Source: Methylobacterium oxalidis
GTDB taxonomy: Bacteria; Pseudomonadota; Alphaproteobacteria; Rhizobiales; Beijerinckiaceae
Direction of reading: 5' to 3'
Assembly (NCBI RefSeq): GCF_007992195.1
Contig: NZ_BJZU01000020.1
Location: 28,366-92,365, forward strand
Length of the DNA: 64,000 bases
Both the position numbers and the translations under genes were made by a program. Under the pieces are notes generated by a model. That model was not told the DNA's origin and ran no database searches. It was given only the letters and a program-made list of their open reading frames with translations. Shown here in pieces: positions 27,245 to 35,795 of this stretch; position 1 is the first letter of the stretch; each line of letters opens with the position of its first letter.

Positions 27245-27661
27245 TCAGGCCGCCGCGAAGAGCGCGCCCGCGCGCTCGACGAGCTGGGCGCGCGCGTGCG
27301 CCGGATAGGGCCGGCGCACGCCGTGGCCCCAGACCGGGCCGGGCCAGGCCGGATCCGAGCGGAATCGGCCGACCACGTGCACGTGGAGCTGCGCCACGAC
27401 GTTGCCGAGCGCCGCGACGTTGACCTTGTCGGGCCGCGACAGGGCCTGCATCACGCCCGCCGCGAGGCGGATCTCCTCCCAGAGCAGGGCGGCGTCGGCC
27501 TCCCCGAGATCGGTGATCTCGCTCGCCCCCGTCCGTCGCGGCACCAGGATCAGCCAGGGGAATCGCGCGTCGTCCATCAGGAGAACGCTGGACAGGGCGA
27601 GGTCGCCGACCGGGACCGTGTCGGCGGAGAGGCGCGGGTCGAGGGCGAATTCGGGATTCAT
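27245..27661 (-). CDS. HIT-family nucleotide-binding hydrolase
   Basis: A 138-residue HIT protein. The histidine triad is in the form QLHVHVVGRF, so the third position is not His; this H-x-H-x-x variant is usual in the short bacterial HIT group. The start MNPEFALDPRL at 27661 fits family N termini. Likely hydrolyses dinucleotides or nucleotide phosphoramidates. It is coupled to nudC, also a nucleotide-cleaving enzyme. Confidence 0.85.
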   Translation of the reverse strand: MNPEFALDPRLSADTVPVGDLALSSVLLMDDARFPWLILVPRRTGASEITDLGEADAALLWEEIRLAAGVMQALSRPDKVNVAALGNVVAQLHVHVVGRFRSDPAWPGPVWGHGVRRPYPAHARAQLVERAGALFAAA

Positions 27662-27717
27662 CGCGCCAGCATCTAGCGCATCTCGCCCGGAAGGGGACCT
27701 CGGAGCGTCCGGAGGCG

Positions 27718-28323
27718 TCAGAGGCTCGGCACCGCCCCGCGGCGGCCGACCGCGACGATCTCCGCCACGGGCTTGCCCGCCTCGTCGCGCGCGACGAAGG
27801 CCGTCACGTCGGCGCCCGGACTGAGGAGGGCCTTCTCGCCGCGGACGATCTGCGTCGCCTTCGTGTCGGCCGGCACCGACAGGGTCCGGCTGCCGCCCTC
27901 GTACGAGAGCACGACCCGGCGGGGGTCGCCGTCCGACAGGTCGGAGATCCAGCCGCCGGTCAGCGCGGCCTCCGGCATCGTGTCCCAGGCGCGGTGGCCG
28001 GCGAACCATCCCCGCAGGTCGGGCGCGTAGATCGTCACGGCCTCGGCGCGGCGCGTCGTGCCGCTTTCGGGCACCGATACCGCGCTGACGTAGCTCTCCG
28101 GCTTGATGTCGCGGACGGTGGCCGGCGAGGCGGTGAGGAGGCGGGTGGTGTCGTTCATGCGGATCGCCATCGTCCCGCCGGAGCGCAGGCGCAGGGTGAA
28201 GACGTCGTTGTCGAAGGATTCCACCGTGCCCCGATAGCGGGTGCCGAAATCCTCGGGCGGCTCCGCGCGCGCGGGGGCGCCGACGAGGAGGAGCAGGAGG
28301 GCGGCGGAGAGGATGGGGCGCAT
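27718..28323 (-). CDS. Secreted protein of unknown function, probably stress induced
   Basis: A 201-residue protein with a signal peptide (about 1-20, ending ARAEPP). The mature part is rich in beta-strand sequence, with a segment (RYRGTVESFDNDVFTLRLRS) that looks like the OB-fold found in secreted DUF5666-type proteins, and later VTAFVARDEAGKPVAEIVAV. I do not recognise a characterised family. An exact EcfG promoter lies 55 bases before the start on the same strand, so expression in the general stress response is likely. Confidence 0.7.
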   Translation of the reverse strand: MRPILSAALLLLLVGAPARAEPPEDFGTRYRGTVESFDNDVFTLRLRSGGTMAIRMNDTTRLLTASPATVRDIKPESYVSAVSVPESGTTRRAEAVTIYAPDLRGWFAGHRAWDTMPEAALTGGWISDLSDGDPRRVVLSYEGGSRTLSVPADTKATQIVRGEKALLSPGADVTAFVARDEAGKPVAEIVAVGRRGAVPSL

Positions 28324-28378
28324 GGAGATCCTGCCGAGCGTCCGGCGCCGCCAGACGAGCTTGGCCGGGATCACCGGC

Positions 28379-28403
28379 AACGGGCCCCCGCGGACACGGT
28401 TCC
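28379..28403 (-). promoter_or_regulatory. Candidate sigma-EcfG (general stress) promoter, minus strand
   Basis: Read on the minus strand, GGAAC (28403-28399) and CGTT (28382-28379) are 16 bases apart. The start of the secreted unknown protein at 28323 is 55 bases downstream. Confidence 0.7.
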
Positions 28404-28440
28404 GGCGCCTCCGCTCACGGTTTCGCGCGGAAGGCGAGCC

Positions 28441-29304
28441 TCAATGCGCCATCAGCACGGGCAGGTCGGCGTGGGCGAGGACATGGCTCGTCGGGCCGCC
28501 GAAGATCATCTGGCGCAGGCGGCTCTGGGTGTAGGCGCCCTTGATCAGGAGATCGGCGCCGAACTCCTTCGCCTCCGCGAGGAAGGTCTCGCCCGGGGTG
28601 CGGCGGCCGGCGGGCAACGCCCGGTGCGCGGCCGCGATGCCCTCGCAGGCGAGCGACTGCGCGAGATCCTCCGCGCTCGGCCCCGGCACCGTGCCGCCCT
28701 CGACGCTGAGCACGAGGATGCGCTTGGCCTGCAGCAGGAAGGGCATCGCGAAGGCGACGGCCCGCGCCGTCTCCGTCGACCCGTTCCAGGCGATCAGCAC
28801 CGCCTCCCCGAGGCTCGTCGGCGCGGTCGGCGGCGCCAGCAGGATCGGGCGGCCGCCCTCGAACAGGGCGGTCTCGAAGGTCGCCATCCGGGGCGAGGCA
28901 TCCTCGGCGCCCGGGCGCCCGACGACGGTGGCCGAGAACAGGCGCGCGTACTGGCCGAGAAAGGCGTCGCCCGCCGGCACGTCCTGCCGCCAGCGGTAGC
29001 GCGGACCACAGCCGGCGACATTCTCGGGAATGCAGAGCCCGTCGCGCGGGTGGCGCGGGATCGCGGCCGCCTCCATCGCGGCGATGAAGTGCTCGCCCGC
29101 CTCCTCGGCCTCGGCCCGGTCGGCCTCCTCGTCGCGCAGCCACGTCATGCCGCCGACCATGTCGACGGGCACGTATTCCGCGAGGGCGGGGCGAAGCGAG
29201 ACGCCCTCGATCAGGCTGCCGAACCGGCGGGCGGCGAGCGTCGCGGTCGCGAACACCGAGGGCAGCGTGTCGTGCAGGGCGACGGGTACGAGAAGCGTCT
29301 TCAT
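28441..29304 (-). CDS. Universal stress protein (tandem domains)
   Basis: A 287-residue protein with two UspA-like halves. The first begins MKTLLVPVALHDTLPSVFAT and lacks a clear nucleotide motif; the second begins AVLIAWNGSTETARAVAFAM and ends with the ATP-binding pattern G-x2-G-x9-G-S/T in degenerate form (LIKGAYTQSRLRQMIFGGPTS). The start at 29304 has a GGAG site 7 bases upstream. Usp proteins help survival during arrest or stress, but no EcfG promoter is seen before this one. Confidence 0.87.
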   Translation of the reverse strand: MKTLLVPVALHDTLPSVFATATLAARRFGSLIEGVSLRPALAEYVPVDMVGGMTWLRDEEADRAEAEEAGEHFIAAMEAAAIPRHPRDGLCIPENVAGCGPRYRWRQDVPAGDAFLGQYARLFSATVVGRPGAEDASPRMATFETALFEGGRPILLAPPTAPTSLGEAVLIAWNGSTETARAVAFAMPFLLQAKRILVLSVEGGTVPGPSAEDLAQSLACEGIAAAHRALPAGRRTPGETFLAEAKEFGADLLIKGAYTQSRLRQMIFGGPTSHVLAHADLPVLMAH

Positions 29305-29679
29305 CACCGTGAACTCCGAGCCGGGGCGGGTCGCGGCCGCCGGGCGTTCGGCCGCGGAGCGCGCTCGCCTGCCGATGCTAGATCGCCCGGGGCCGCCTTG
29401 GAACTCGCGCGCCTCGCGGACGCACACGCATTTTCCGCGCCCGCGAGACACGTCCGAGGGCACGCCACCGCAGGTTCCCGCAGTTATTGCCAAGCTCGAG
29501 CCAGGGCGCCGGCGGCAACGGCCAAGTTCTTGTCACAGGCTTAAGAAAATGACCCGCACAATCTAGGAACAAAGCCCGGAAGACGTCGTTGACGGCCTGA
29601 AGTGCAGGCGTCAGCCTCGATTGGTCATCGACCATCGGGGGCGGCTTCGCACGTCGAATATCGCAGATCGAGGTCCCTT
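29305..29679. other. 375-base intergenic region between divergent stress genes
   Basis: No gene seen. The left half is GC-rich and presumably holds the universal stress protein promoter. The right half turns AT-rich around 29530-29565 and contains the EcfG promoter of the DUF4142 gene, annotated separately. Confidence 0.6.
29566..29590 (+). promoter_or_regulatory. Candidate sigma-EcfG (general stress) promoter
   Basis: GGAAC at 29566-29570, 16-base spacer, CGTT at 29587-29590. The DUF4142-like gene starts 89 bases further on. Confidence 0.75.
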
Positions 29680-30381
29680 ATGTTCAAGAAGTACGTTGCC
29701 ATGTCCGCCCTAATGACGGCTCTCGCGACCCCGGCGATGGCCCAGGGCATGGGCGATTTCCGCCTCCAGGCCATGCAGGCCAACGCCTTCGAGATCCAGT
29801 CGAGCCAGATCGCCCTGTCGAAGTCGCGCAACCCTGCCGTCCGGAACTTCGCGCAGCACGCCATCAGCGACCATCGCGCGGCCAACGTCGCCCTCGCAGG
29901 CGGCGAGCGGAACTACGTCGCGGGCGGCGGCCCGGTCGGCGGCCTTCTCGAGGCGCCGCTCGCGGTGGCCGGCGGTGCGGTCGGCGCGGCCACGGGCGCC
30001 GCGGCGGGCGCTGTCGGCGGCACCCTGGCGGGTGGCCCGGTCGGCGGCGTCGAGGGCATCGGCGCGGGTGCCGCGCGCGGCGCGGCGGTCGGCAGCCGGG
30101 TCGCGACGGGCGACGTCGACGCGACGGCCGGCACCACGATCGTTCCCCCCAACCCGGAGCAGCAGGCCATGCTCGCCGAGCTGTCCGCCACGCCGCCCGG
30201 CCCGCGCTTCGACCGTCTCTACGGCCGCCAGCAGGTGATGGCCCATCAGCAGACCATCGCCATGACGCAGGCCTACGCTTCGTCGGGCCCGAACCCGGCG
30301 CTTCGCAACTACGCCCAGCAGGCTCTGCCGGTGCTGGAGCAGCACTACGCGATGGCGCAGCGTCTTCCGGGCGTCCGCTGA
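29680..30381 (+). CDS. DUF4142-like secreted protein with Gly/Ala-rich centre
   Basis: A 233-residue exported protein (signal peptide about 1-23, ending AMAQG). Residues 24-70 and the last 70 residues have the helical DUF4142 pattern (QANAFEIQSSQIALSKSRNP, then VRNFAQHAISDH, and later NPALRNYAQQALPVLEQHYA). Between them sits a 70-residue Gly/Ala/Val stretch resembling a glycine-zipper or membrane-inserting segment, which splits the domain in two. DUF4142 proteins are ferritin-like helical bundles of unknown function, often stress induced, matching the upstream EcfG promoter. A strong terminator follows. Confidence 0.8.
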   Translation: MFKKYVAMSALMTALATPAMAQGMGDFRLQAMQANAFEIQSSQIALSKSRNPAVRNFAQHAISDHRAANVALAGGERNYVAGGGPVGGLLEAPLAVAGGAVGAATGAAAGAVGGTLAGGPVGGVEGIGAGAARGAAVGSRVATGDVDATAGTTIVPPNPEQQAMLAELSATPPGPRFDRLYGRQQVMAHQQTIAMTQAYASSGPNPALRNYAQQALPVLEQHYAMAQRLPGVR

Positions 30382-30433
30382 TCCGCGGATGAGATACGGC
30401 CGGTGGCGGACCCCAGTCGCCGGCCGGGGGGAG

Positions 30434-30458
30434 ACGGCGGGCGAGAGCCCGCCGTTTT
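30434..30458 (+). terminator. Rho-independent terminator
   Basis: ACGGCGGGC, GAGA loop, GCCCGCCGT make a 9-bp perfect stem followed by TTTTCGT. It sits between the DUF4142-like gene and the convergent carbonic anhydrase gene. Confidence 0.85.
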
Positions 30459-30469
30459 CGTGTTCGCCG

Positions 30470-31135
30470 TCAGGCGCAGTTGATCATGGCCGAGGGGCGC
30501 AGCCGCTGCCCGGTCCGGTCGGTGACCGGCGCGAAGTCGCCCGTGGCCGGGTCGCGCACGAGGAGTTCGCCGGTCGCCACGCCGAAATGGGCGCCGTGCA
30601 GCTCCAGCTTGCCCGCTTCCACCCGCTCGCGGATGAAGGGGAACGTCTGGAGGTTCTCGATGCTCTGGCTCACCATCGCGTGCTCCAGGCGCGTCAGGTA
30701 GTCCGGCGCCGAGGAATCGCCCGCCTTGTCCTCGGCCGGCTTCACCAGCGACACCCACTTGCCGATGAAGTTGCCCGGCGAGAGCGGCTTGGCCTTGTTG
30801 GCGAAGGCCTTGATGCCGCCGCAGGTGGCGTGGCCGAGCACCACGATGTGCTTCACCTCGAGGGCCTGCACGGCGAACTCGATCGCTGCCGAGGTGCCGT
30901 GATACTCGCCGCCCGTCTCGCAGGGGGGCACGATGTTGGCGACGTTGCGGACCACGAACAGCTCGCCGGGGCCGACATCGAAGATCACCTCCGGCGAGAC
31001 CCGGCTGTCGCAGCAGCCGATCACCAGCACGTCGGGATCCTGCGTCTTGGCGAGCTGGGCGTAGCGCCGGCTCTCGTTGGGGAAGCGGTTCTCGAGGAAG
31101 GAGCGGTAGCCCTCGGTCAGGGATTCGGGGAACAT
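30470..31135 (-). CDS. Beta-class carbonic anhydrase
   Basis: A 221-residue zinc enzyme interconverting CO2 and bicarbonate. The zinc ligands are visible: Cys41 and Asp43 in GCCDSRVSPE, His102 and Cys105 in GHATCGG. The GELFVVRNVANIVPP segment is typical. No signal peptide, so cytoplasmic. In a methylotroph or serine-cycle organism bicarbonate supply for PEP carboxylase is a plausible role, but that is inference. Confidence 0.95.
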   Translation of the reverse strand: MFPESLTEGYRSFLENRFPNESRRYAQLAKTQDPDVLVIGCCDSRVSPEVIFDVGPGELFVVRNVANIVPPCETGGEYHGTSAAIEFAVQALEVKHIVVLGHATCGGIKAFANKAKPLSPGNFIGKWVSLVKPAEDKAGDSSAPDYLTRLEHAMVSQSIENLQTFPFIRERVEAGKLELHGAHFGVATGELLVRDPATGDFAPVTDRTGQRLRPSAMINCA

Positions 31136-31210
31136 GGTCTGTCTCTCCGGCCGTCTTGGCGTGTCAGAATGGCGGCGATGTAACTGCCATGTCTCGCCAG
31201 CGTTGCGGAC

Positions 31211-31723
31211 TCAAGCATCGCGCCACGACAACGTGACCGGACCAGGCGGGATATCCCCGGCGAGCACGCGCCGGACCACGGCCGCGAGCCCCGCGGGCTC
31301 GATCCGCTCGGCGCTCGCCTCGAGCTCGGCCAGCGTCCACCAGCGGGTGCCGAGGACGGGATTGTCCTCGGTCTCTGCGAGCCGCGCGGTATCGATGCGG
31401 TCGGAGGGCAGGCGCACGACGAAGTAGCGCTCGCGGGCGTCGCGGGGCTTCCGGAACAGCCGGAACGGCCCGTTGCAGGTCGCGACCAGGGGGCCGACCG
31501 GCGCGTCGTCGACGCCGATCTCCTCGGAGAGTTCGCGCCGGCAGGCCGCCTCGTGCGTCTCTCCCTCCTCCAGGCCGCCGCCCGGCATGAACCAGAAGCA
31601 GCGCTCCTCGGGCTTGGCGGGATCGATGGGCCGCACCGCCTCGTAGGCGATGAGGAGGAGGCGGTCGGCCGGGTCGAAGACCAGGGCGCGGGCGATGTGG
31701 CGGAGGGGCAGCGGATCGCTCAT
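31211..31723 (-). CDS. NUDIX hydrolase
   Basis: A 170-residue NUDIX protein; the box is GGGLEEGETHEAACRRELSE followed by EIGV, with all catalytic Glu residues. The N-terminal RHIARALVFDPADRLLLIAY is a normal first strand. Substrate unknown. Its ATG overlaps the stop of the DUF429 gene by four bases (ATGA), so the two are translationally coupled. Confidence 0.87.
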   Translation of the reverse strand: MSDPLPLRHIARALVFDPADRLLLIAYEAVRPIDPAKPEERCFWFMPGGGLEEGETHEAACRRELSEEIGVDDAPVGPLVATCNGPFRLFRKPRDARERYFVVRLPSDRIDTARLAETEDNPVLGTRWWTLAELEASAERIEPAGLAAVVRRVLAGDIPPGPVTLSWRDA

Positions 31724-32502
31724 GGGCTCGGCATAGCATCCCGCTCCGCCGCCTGTCCCGGCGGGACCGACGCCGGCGCCCAGATCACGACCGGCAGACC
31801 GTACGCGTCGCGCCCCGGCGGGTCCGGCAGCGGCACCGCCCGGCCGAGGAGGATGTCGCGGGCGACCACGAGGCCCGCCATCGCGTCGAGATGGTCGTCG
31901 GCGCCGACGCCGCGCGGGCGGTCCGAGCCGACGAGCGCCGGAGGCAGGCCGGCCGCGGCGAGAAGCTCACGGCGCTGGTCGAGGCCCGCCTGCCGCGCCG
32001 GCCCCTTCTTCGCGCCCGCCAGCGGACGGCCGCCGTTGAGGCAGCGGAAGGCGACCTCGGGATGGACCTCATGCAGGCGACGTCCGAGGCCGGGCCGCTC
32101 GCGCAGGAGCCCGTCCGCCTCGCGCACGTAGCGCAGGATGTTCCAGCACTGGATCGAGGGCGCGAAGGGCGGGTCGCTCGCCGCCCGCGAGAGCGCCTTC
32201 GCCGCCTCGTAGGTCTCGGCGTAGACCGCGGATCGCGGCGGCACCGGGAAGACGCTGGCGCGGCCGCCGGGCCCGAGCATCGCCCGCGCCGCGAGGTCGG
32301 CGACGCGCCCGCCCCCGGTCACGCGGTCGGGCAGGCCGATCGGCACGTCGATGCCGACGGCGAGGGGCGCCTCGGGACCGTCGAGGAGGGCGGTGATGCT
32401 CGGGAACAGCCCGACCCGCCACGCGCCGGGATCGTCGAGGTCGATGAGCGCGCCGGCCCAGGCTCCCCGGCAACCGTCGAGACCCGCGACCCAGCGCGCC
32501 AT
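31720..32502 (-). CDS. DUF429-family protein (predicted RNase H-like nuclease fold)
   Basis: A 260-residue DUF429 protein. It begins with the acidic first strand WVAGLDGCRGAWAGALID, has GIDVPIGLPD (second acidic position), and later DDHLDAMAGLVVARDIL (third). These Asp positions match an RNase H-like active site, but no activity has been shown for the family to my knowledge. A GGGAGGGGAC site precedes the ATG at 32502. It is coupled to the NUDIX gene downstream. Confidence 0.82.
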   Translation of the reverse strand: MARWVAGLDGCRGAWAGALIDLDDPGAWRVGLFPSITALLDGPEAPLAVGIDVPIGLPDRVTGGGRVADLAARAMLGPGGRASVFPVPPRSAVYAETYEAAKALSRAASDPPFAPSIQCWNILRYVREADGLLRERPGLGRRLHEVHPEVAFRCLNGGRPLAGAKKGPARQAGLDQRRELLAAAGLPPALVGSDRPRGVGADDHLDAMAGLVVARDILLGRAVPLPDPPGRDAYGLPVVIWAPASVPPGQAAERDAMPSP

Positions 32503-32615
32503 GTCCCCTCCCCCTGACCCTGCCGGACCGCGGCGCCCGATCCTTGAATCGTCCGGCGCAGGACGGTATCGGCGAACCGGCCGGCGGGATACCCGGCGAG
32601 GAGGAGGCGCCCCCC

Positions 32616-33503
32616 ATGACCGAGATCCGCCCCCGTCGCAGCGTCCTGTCCCTGCCGGGGTCGAGCCCGCGCATGCTGGAGAAGGCCGCGACGCTCCCCG
32701 TCGACGTCGTGATGCTCGACCTCGAGGACGCGGCGTCGCCCGAGGCGAAGGACGACGCCCGCGCCCGCGTCGCCGAGGCGATCACCGCCCGAAGCTTCGG
32801 CCGCCGCGAGGTGGCGGTGCGGATCAACGGTCTGGAGAGCCCGTGGGGCGAGGCGGACCTCGCGGCCATCGCCCCCGCCGGCCCCGACGCGATCGTGGTC
32901 CCCAAGGTCCACCGGACGGACGACCTCGTCGCCGTGGGCTTCCGCCTGCGCCGCCTCGGCGCGCCGCCCGCTCTGCGGGTCTGGGCGATGATCGAGAGCC
33001 CGCTCGCCATCCTGGAGATCGGTTCGATCGCGAGCGCCGCGCGCGACATCGACACCCGCCTCGCCTGCCTCGTGCTCGGACCGAACGACCTCGCCCGGGC
33101 GAGCCGCGTGCGCCTCGGCGTGCCGGGCCGCCCGGCCCTGATGCCCTGGCTGATGAGCGCGGTCGCCGCGGCCCGCGCCTACGAGATCGACGTCATCGAC
33201 GGCATCTACAACGCGTTCCGGGACGAGGCGGGCTTTCGGGCCGAGTGCGAGCAGGGCCGCGATTGCGGCTTCGACGGCAAGATGCTGATCCATCCGAGCC
33301 AGATCGAGACGGCGAACGCGGTGTTCGGGCCGACCGAGGCCGGGATCGCGGAGGCGCGCGCCATCCTCGACGCCTTCGCCGCGCCGGAGGCCCAGGGCCG
33401 CGGCGCGATCCCCTTCGCGGGCCGGATGATCGAGCGCCTGCACGCGGACGAGGCGCGCCGGACCATCGCGATGGCCGAGGCCATCGCCGCGCGCCGGGCA
33501 TGA
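32616..33503 (+). CDS. HpcH/HpaI aldolase family CoA ester lyase (CitE-like)
   Basis: A 295-residue TIM-barrel lyase of the citrate lyase beta / malyl-CoA lyase family. Ligand segments are VVMLDLEDAASPEAKDDAR (Asp, Glu), VWAMIESPLAILEI (Glu) and LVLGPNDLARA (Asp), and GKMLIHPSQIETAN closes the barrel. Members cleave or form malyl-, methylmalyl- or citramalyl-CoA; this one is shorter than classical malyl-CoA lyase and could instead be a thioesterase-type relative. The start at 32616 has an AGGAGGAGG site. Its stop overlaps the start of dut. Confidence 0.85.
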   Translation: MTEIRPRRSVLSLPGSSPRMLEKAATLPVDVVMLDLEDAASPEAKDDARARVAEAITARSFGRREVAVRINGLESPWGEADLAAIAPAGPDAIVVPKVHRTDDLVAVGFRLRRLGAPPALRVWAMIESPLAILEIGSIASAARDIDTRLACLVLGPNDLARASRVRLGVPGRPALMPWLMSAVAAARAYEIDVIDGIYNAFRDEAGFRAECEQGRDCGFDGKMLIHPSQIETANAVFGPTEAGIAEARAILDAFAAPEAQGRGAIPFAGRMIERLHADEARRTIAMAEAIAARRA

Positions 33504-33988
33504 GCGGGCCTCCCCTGGAGGTCGGCCTGCGCCTCCTCGACCCGCGCCTCCCCGCGTGGGGCTTCCCGCGCTGGGGCTCGCCCGCGGCGGCCGGCCTCGA
33601 TCTCCACGCCTGCCTCGACGGGCCGCTCACCCTGGAGCCACAGTCGCCGCCTGCCCTGATTCCGGCGGGGATCGTCGTGGCGATCCGCGATCCGGACTGG
33701 TGCGGGCTCGTCCTGCCCCGCTCCGGCTTCGGCCACCGGGAGGGACTGGTCCTCGGCAACGGCACCGGGGTGATCGACGCCGACTACGAGGGCCCGCTCC
33801 TCGTCTCGGCCTGGAACCGCAACCCGGCGCCCAGCCCGGGCATCCGGATCGAGCCGGGAGACCGGATCGCTCAGCTCGTCTTCACCCGAGTGACGCGCCC
33901 GCGCCTCGTCGTCGAGGCGGAGGCTGGCGCCGAGCAGCCCGCCTCGGCCCGCGGCAGCGGCGGATTCGGGTCGAGCGGCCGGCGCTGA
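33500..33988 (+). CDS. dut: dUTP diphosphatase
   Basis: A 162-residue trimeric dUTPase that hydrolyses dUTP to dUMP, keeping uracil out of DNA. Motifs are visible in order: AAGLDLHA (1), LPRSGFGHREG (2), NGTGVIDADYEG (3), GDRIAQLVF (4), and the C-terminal arm RGSGGFGSSG (5). The start codon overlaps the stop of the CoA ester lyase gene (ATGA), an unexpected partner, so coupling is by position rather than by pathway. Confidence 0.94.
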   Translation: MSGPPLEVGLRLLDPRLPAWGFPRWGSPAAAGLDLHACLDGPLTLEPQSPPALIPAGIVVAIRDPDWCGLVLPRSGFGHREGLVLGNGTGVIDADYEGPLLVSAWNRNPAPSPGIRIEPGDRIAQLVFTRVTRPRLVVEAEAGAEQPASARGSGGFGSSGRR

Positions 33989-34024
33989 GCCCGAGGGCGC
34001 AATCTCCGGCCGAACAGCGTACAC

Positions 34025-34504
34025 GTGAGCACCATGCGTTCCGATGCGCCGCTCCCCGCGCCGGCCGGCCCCGCCGCCCGGCTCCGCCTCGCCACGGCGG
34101 CCGTGATCGACATCGCCCTCCACGCGCGCCCGCAGCCCGTCAACGCCCGCGTCCTCGCCGCCCGGCACGGCCTGCCGCCGCGCCACCTGGAGACGGTGCT
34201 GCAGGCCCTCGTCCGCCACGGCCTGCTGAAAGGTGTCCGCGGCCCGCGCGGGGGTTACGAGCTGGCGCGGGAGCGGCGGCGGATCAGCGTCGGCGACATC
34301 GCCCGTGCCGCCGCCGGCGCCGAGGAGGAGTACGAGGCCGGCGCCGCAAGCCCGATGGACACCGTCGTCGCGCCGACGATCCGCGCGGCGCAGGCGGCCT
34401 TCCTGTCCGCTCTCGACGCGGTCACGGTGGAGGATCTCTGTCGCCAGGCCGAGGCGCTGGAGGCGGTGCGCCCCGAGAGACCCGCCCCGCATTTCGACAT
34501 CTGA
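34025..34504 (+). CDS. Rrf2-family transcriptional regulator lacking Fe-S cysteines
   Basis: A 159-residue regulator with an Rrf2-type winged helix: RLATAAVIDIALHARPQPVN, then RHGLPPRHLETVLQALVRHG and GVRGPRGGYELARERRRISV. IscR, NsrR and RirA bind an Fe-S cluster through three Cys in the segment after the wing; here that segment has none, and the only Cys is near the C terminus (DLCRQ). It therefore probably senses something else or nothing. The start is a GTG at 34025 or an ATG at 34034. The target genes are unknown; dut lies 36 bases upstream on the same strand. Confidence 0.82.
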   Translation: MSTMRSDAPLPAPAGPAARLRLATAAVIDIALHARPQPVNARVLAARHGLPPRHLETVLQALVRHGLLKGVRGPRGGYELARERRRISVGDIARAAAGAEEEYEAGAASPMDTVVAPTIRAAQAAFLSALDAVTVEDLCRQAEALEAVRPERPAPHFDI

Positions 34505-34685
34505 TCCGGCTTCGCGGCCGACTGTCGCATGACGCGACCGCGCTCCGATGCCGGGGCCCGACCGGTGCCGGCAAGGTCAGTTACTGCCCGGTCTCGGCGT
34601 CGATCGGGCCGCGCCGACGCCGCAGCCTTCAAGGTCGCTTAACGCGCGGGCGGGCATGATCCGCGTCGACGGATCGGGTGGCGGC

Positions 34686-35792
34686 ATGAACATGGAGATT
34701 CAGCGATCCCGGCAGCCTTCCGCCGCGTCGGCCCCGGCCATCCGGGCCCCGGCCGCGGCGCGGGCGCCGTTCGTCCCGATCCTGGCGGCGGGAATGCCGC
34801 TCCAGCTCGTCCTCGCCCTGCGCCCCCTCGGGTGCGAGACGCCGGTGCTTCCCGCCAGCCAGGTTCCCGGACTGGCCGCCTGCACCACCGAACTGCTGAT
34901 CGTCGACGGGGACGGGCTCGACAGCCTCGCCCTGATCCAGGCGATCCGCGCGCAGCCGGCCCAGGCCGGAACACCCATCCTGCTCGTGGCCACCGGCGAG
35001 GCGCGGATGATCCGCCGCGCGGCGATCGAGGCCGGGGCGACGGACGTGCTGATGCGCCCGCTCGATCCGCTCGATCTCCAGATCCGCGCCCGCACGCTGA
35101 TCGACCTCTCGCTCGCCCGCGCCGAGGCGGCGCGCGCCGCGAACCTGCTCGACCGGCAGGTGGCCGGAATCCGCGCCGAGTCGGAATCCCGCGAGCGGGA
35201 GATCATCCAGCGCCTCATGCTCGCCGCCGAGTTCCGCGACGATCAGGCCGGCGACCACCTCACCCGGGTCGCGGGCTGCGCCATCGCCATCGCCGAGGGT
35301 CTCGGCCTGTCGGAGGTCGCGGCGAACGACATCGCCCTCGCCTCCACGATGCACGACATCGGCAAGATCGGCATCCCGGACAGCATCCTCCTGAAGAATG
35401 GTCCCCTCACGCGGGAGGAGCGGGAGGAGATGCAGCGCCACGCCGAGCGGGGCTACCGCATGCTGCACGATTCGCCCTCGCGACTCCTGCAGCTCGCCTC
35501 CCAGATCGCTCTGACCCACCACGAGCGCTGGGACGGCACGGGCTACCCGCGCGGGCTCGCCGGCGACGAGATCCCGCTCTGCGGGCGCATCATCGCGGTG
35601 GCGGACGTGTTCGACGCGCTGATCTCGGAGCGCGTCTACAAGTCGGCCTGGCCGCCCGAGAAGGCGCGCGACTACCTCGTGGAGCACCGGGGCAGCCATT
35701 TCGACCCGGCCTGCGTCGACGCCTTCCTGTCACGCTGGGAGGACATCGTCGGCCTGATGCGCGACCGTCCCGCCGGAGCCGGAGCGGCCTGA
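34686..35792 (+). CDS. HD-GYP domain protein with receiver-like N terminus
   Basis: A 368-residue candidate cyclic-di-GMP phosphodiesterase. Residues about 30-140 form a receiver-like domain, in which DG in LLIVDGDGLDS may be the phospho-acceptor region but the N-terminal acidic pair and the conserved Lys (an Arg here, MRPLDP) are missing, so it may be degenerate. The HD-GYP domain has HD at 223-224 (TMHDIGKIGIPD), HHERWDGTGYP with GYP at 286-288, and IAVADVFDAL. Starts at 34656 and 34686 are both possible. It is convergent with the GH15 gene, 3 bases apart. Confidence 0.87.
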   Translation: MNMEIQRSRQPSAASAPAIRAPAAARAPFVPILAAGMPLQLVLALRPLGCETPVLPASQVPGLAACTTELLIVDGDGLDSLALIQAIRAQPAQAGTPILLVATGEARMIRRAAIEAGATDVLMRPLDPLDLQIRARTLIDLSLARAEAARAANLLDRQVAGIRAESESREREIIQRLMLAAEFRDDQAGDHLTRVAGCAIAIAEGLGLSEVAANDIALASTMHDIGKIGIPDSILLKNGPLTREEREEMQRHAERGYRMLHDSPSRLLQLASQIALTHHERWDGTGYPRGLAGDEIPLCGRIIAVADVFDALISERVYKSAWPPEKARDYLVEHRGSHFDPACVDAFLSRWEDIVGLMRDRPAGAGAA

Positions 35793-35795
35793 GGC

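Noticed and set aside
30790..31130. Carbonic anhydrase as a possible gamma-class or SulP-linked form.
   Set aside because: The C-x-DSR and H-x-x-C ligands are those of the beta class and no SulP domain is attached.
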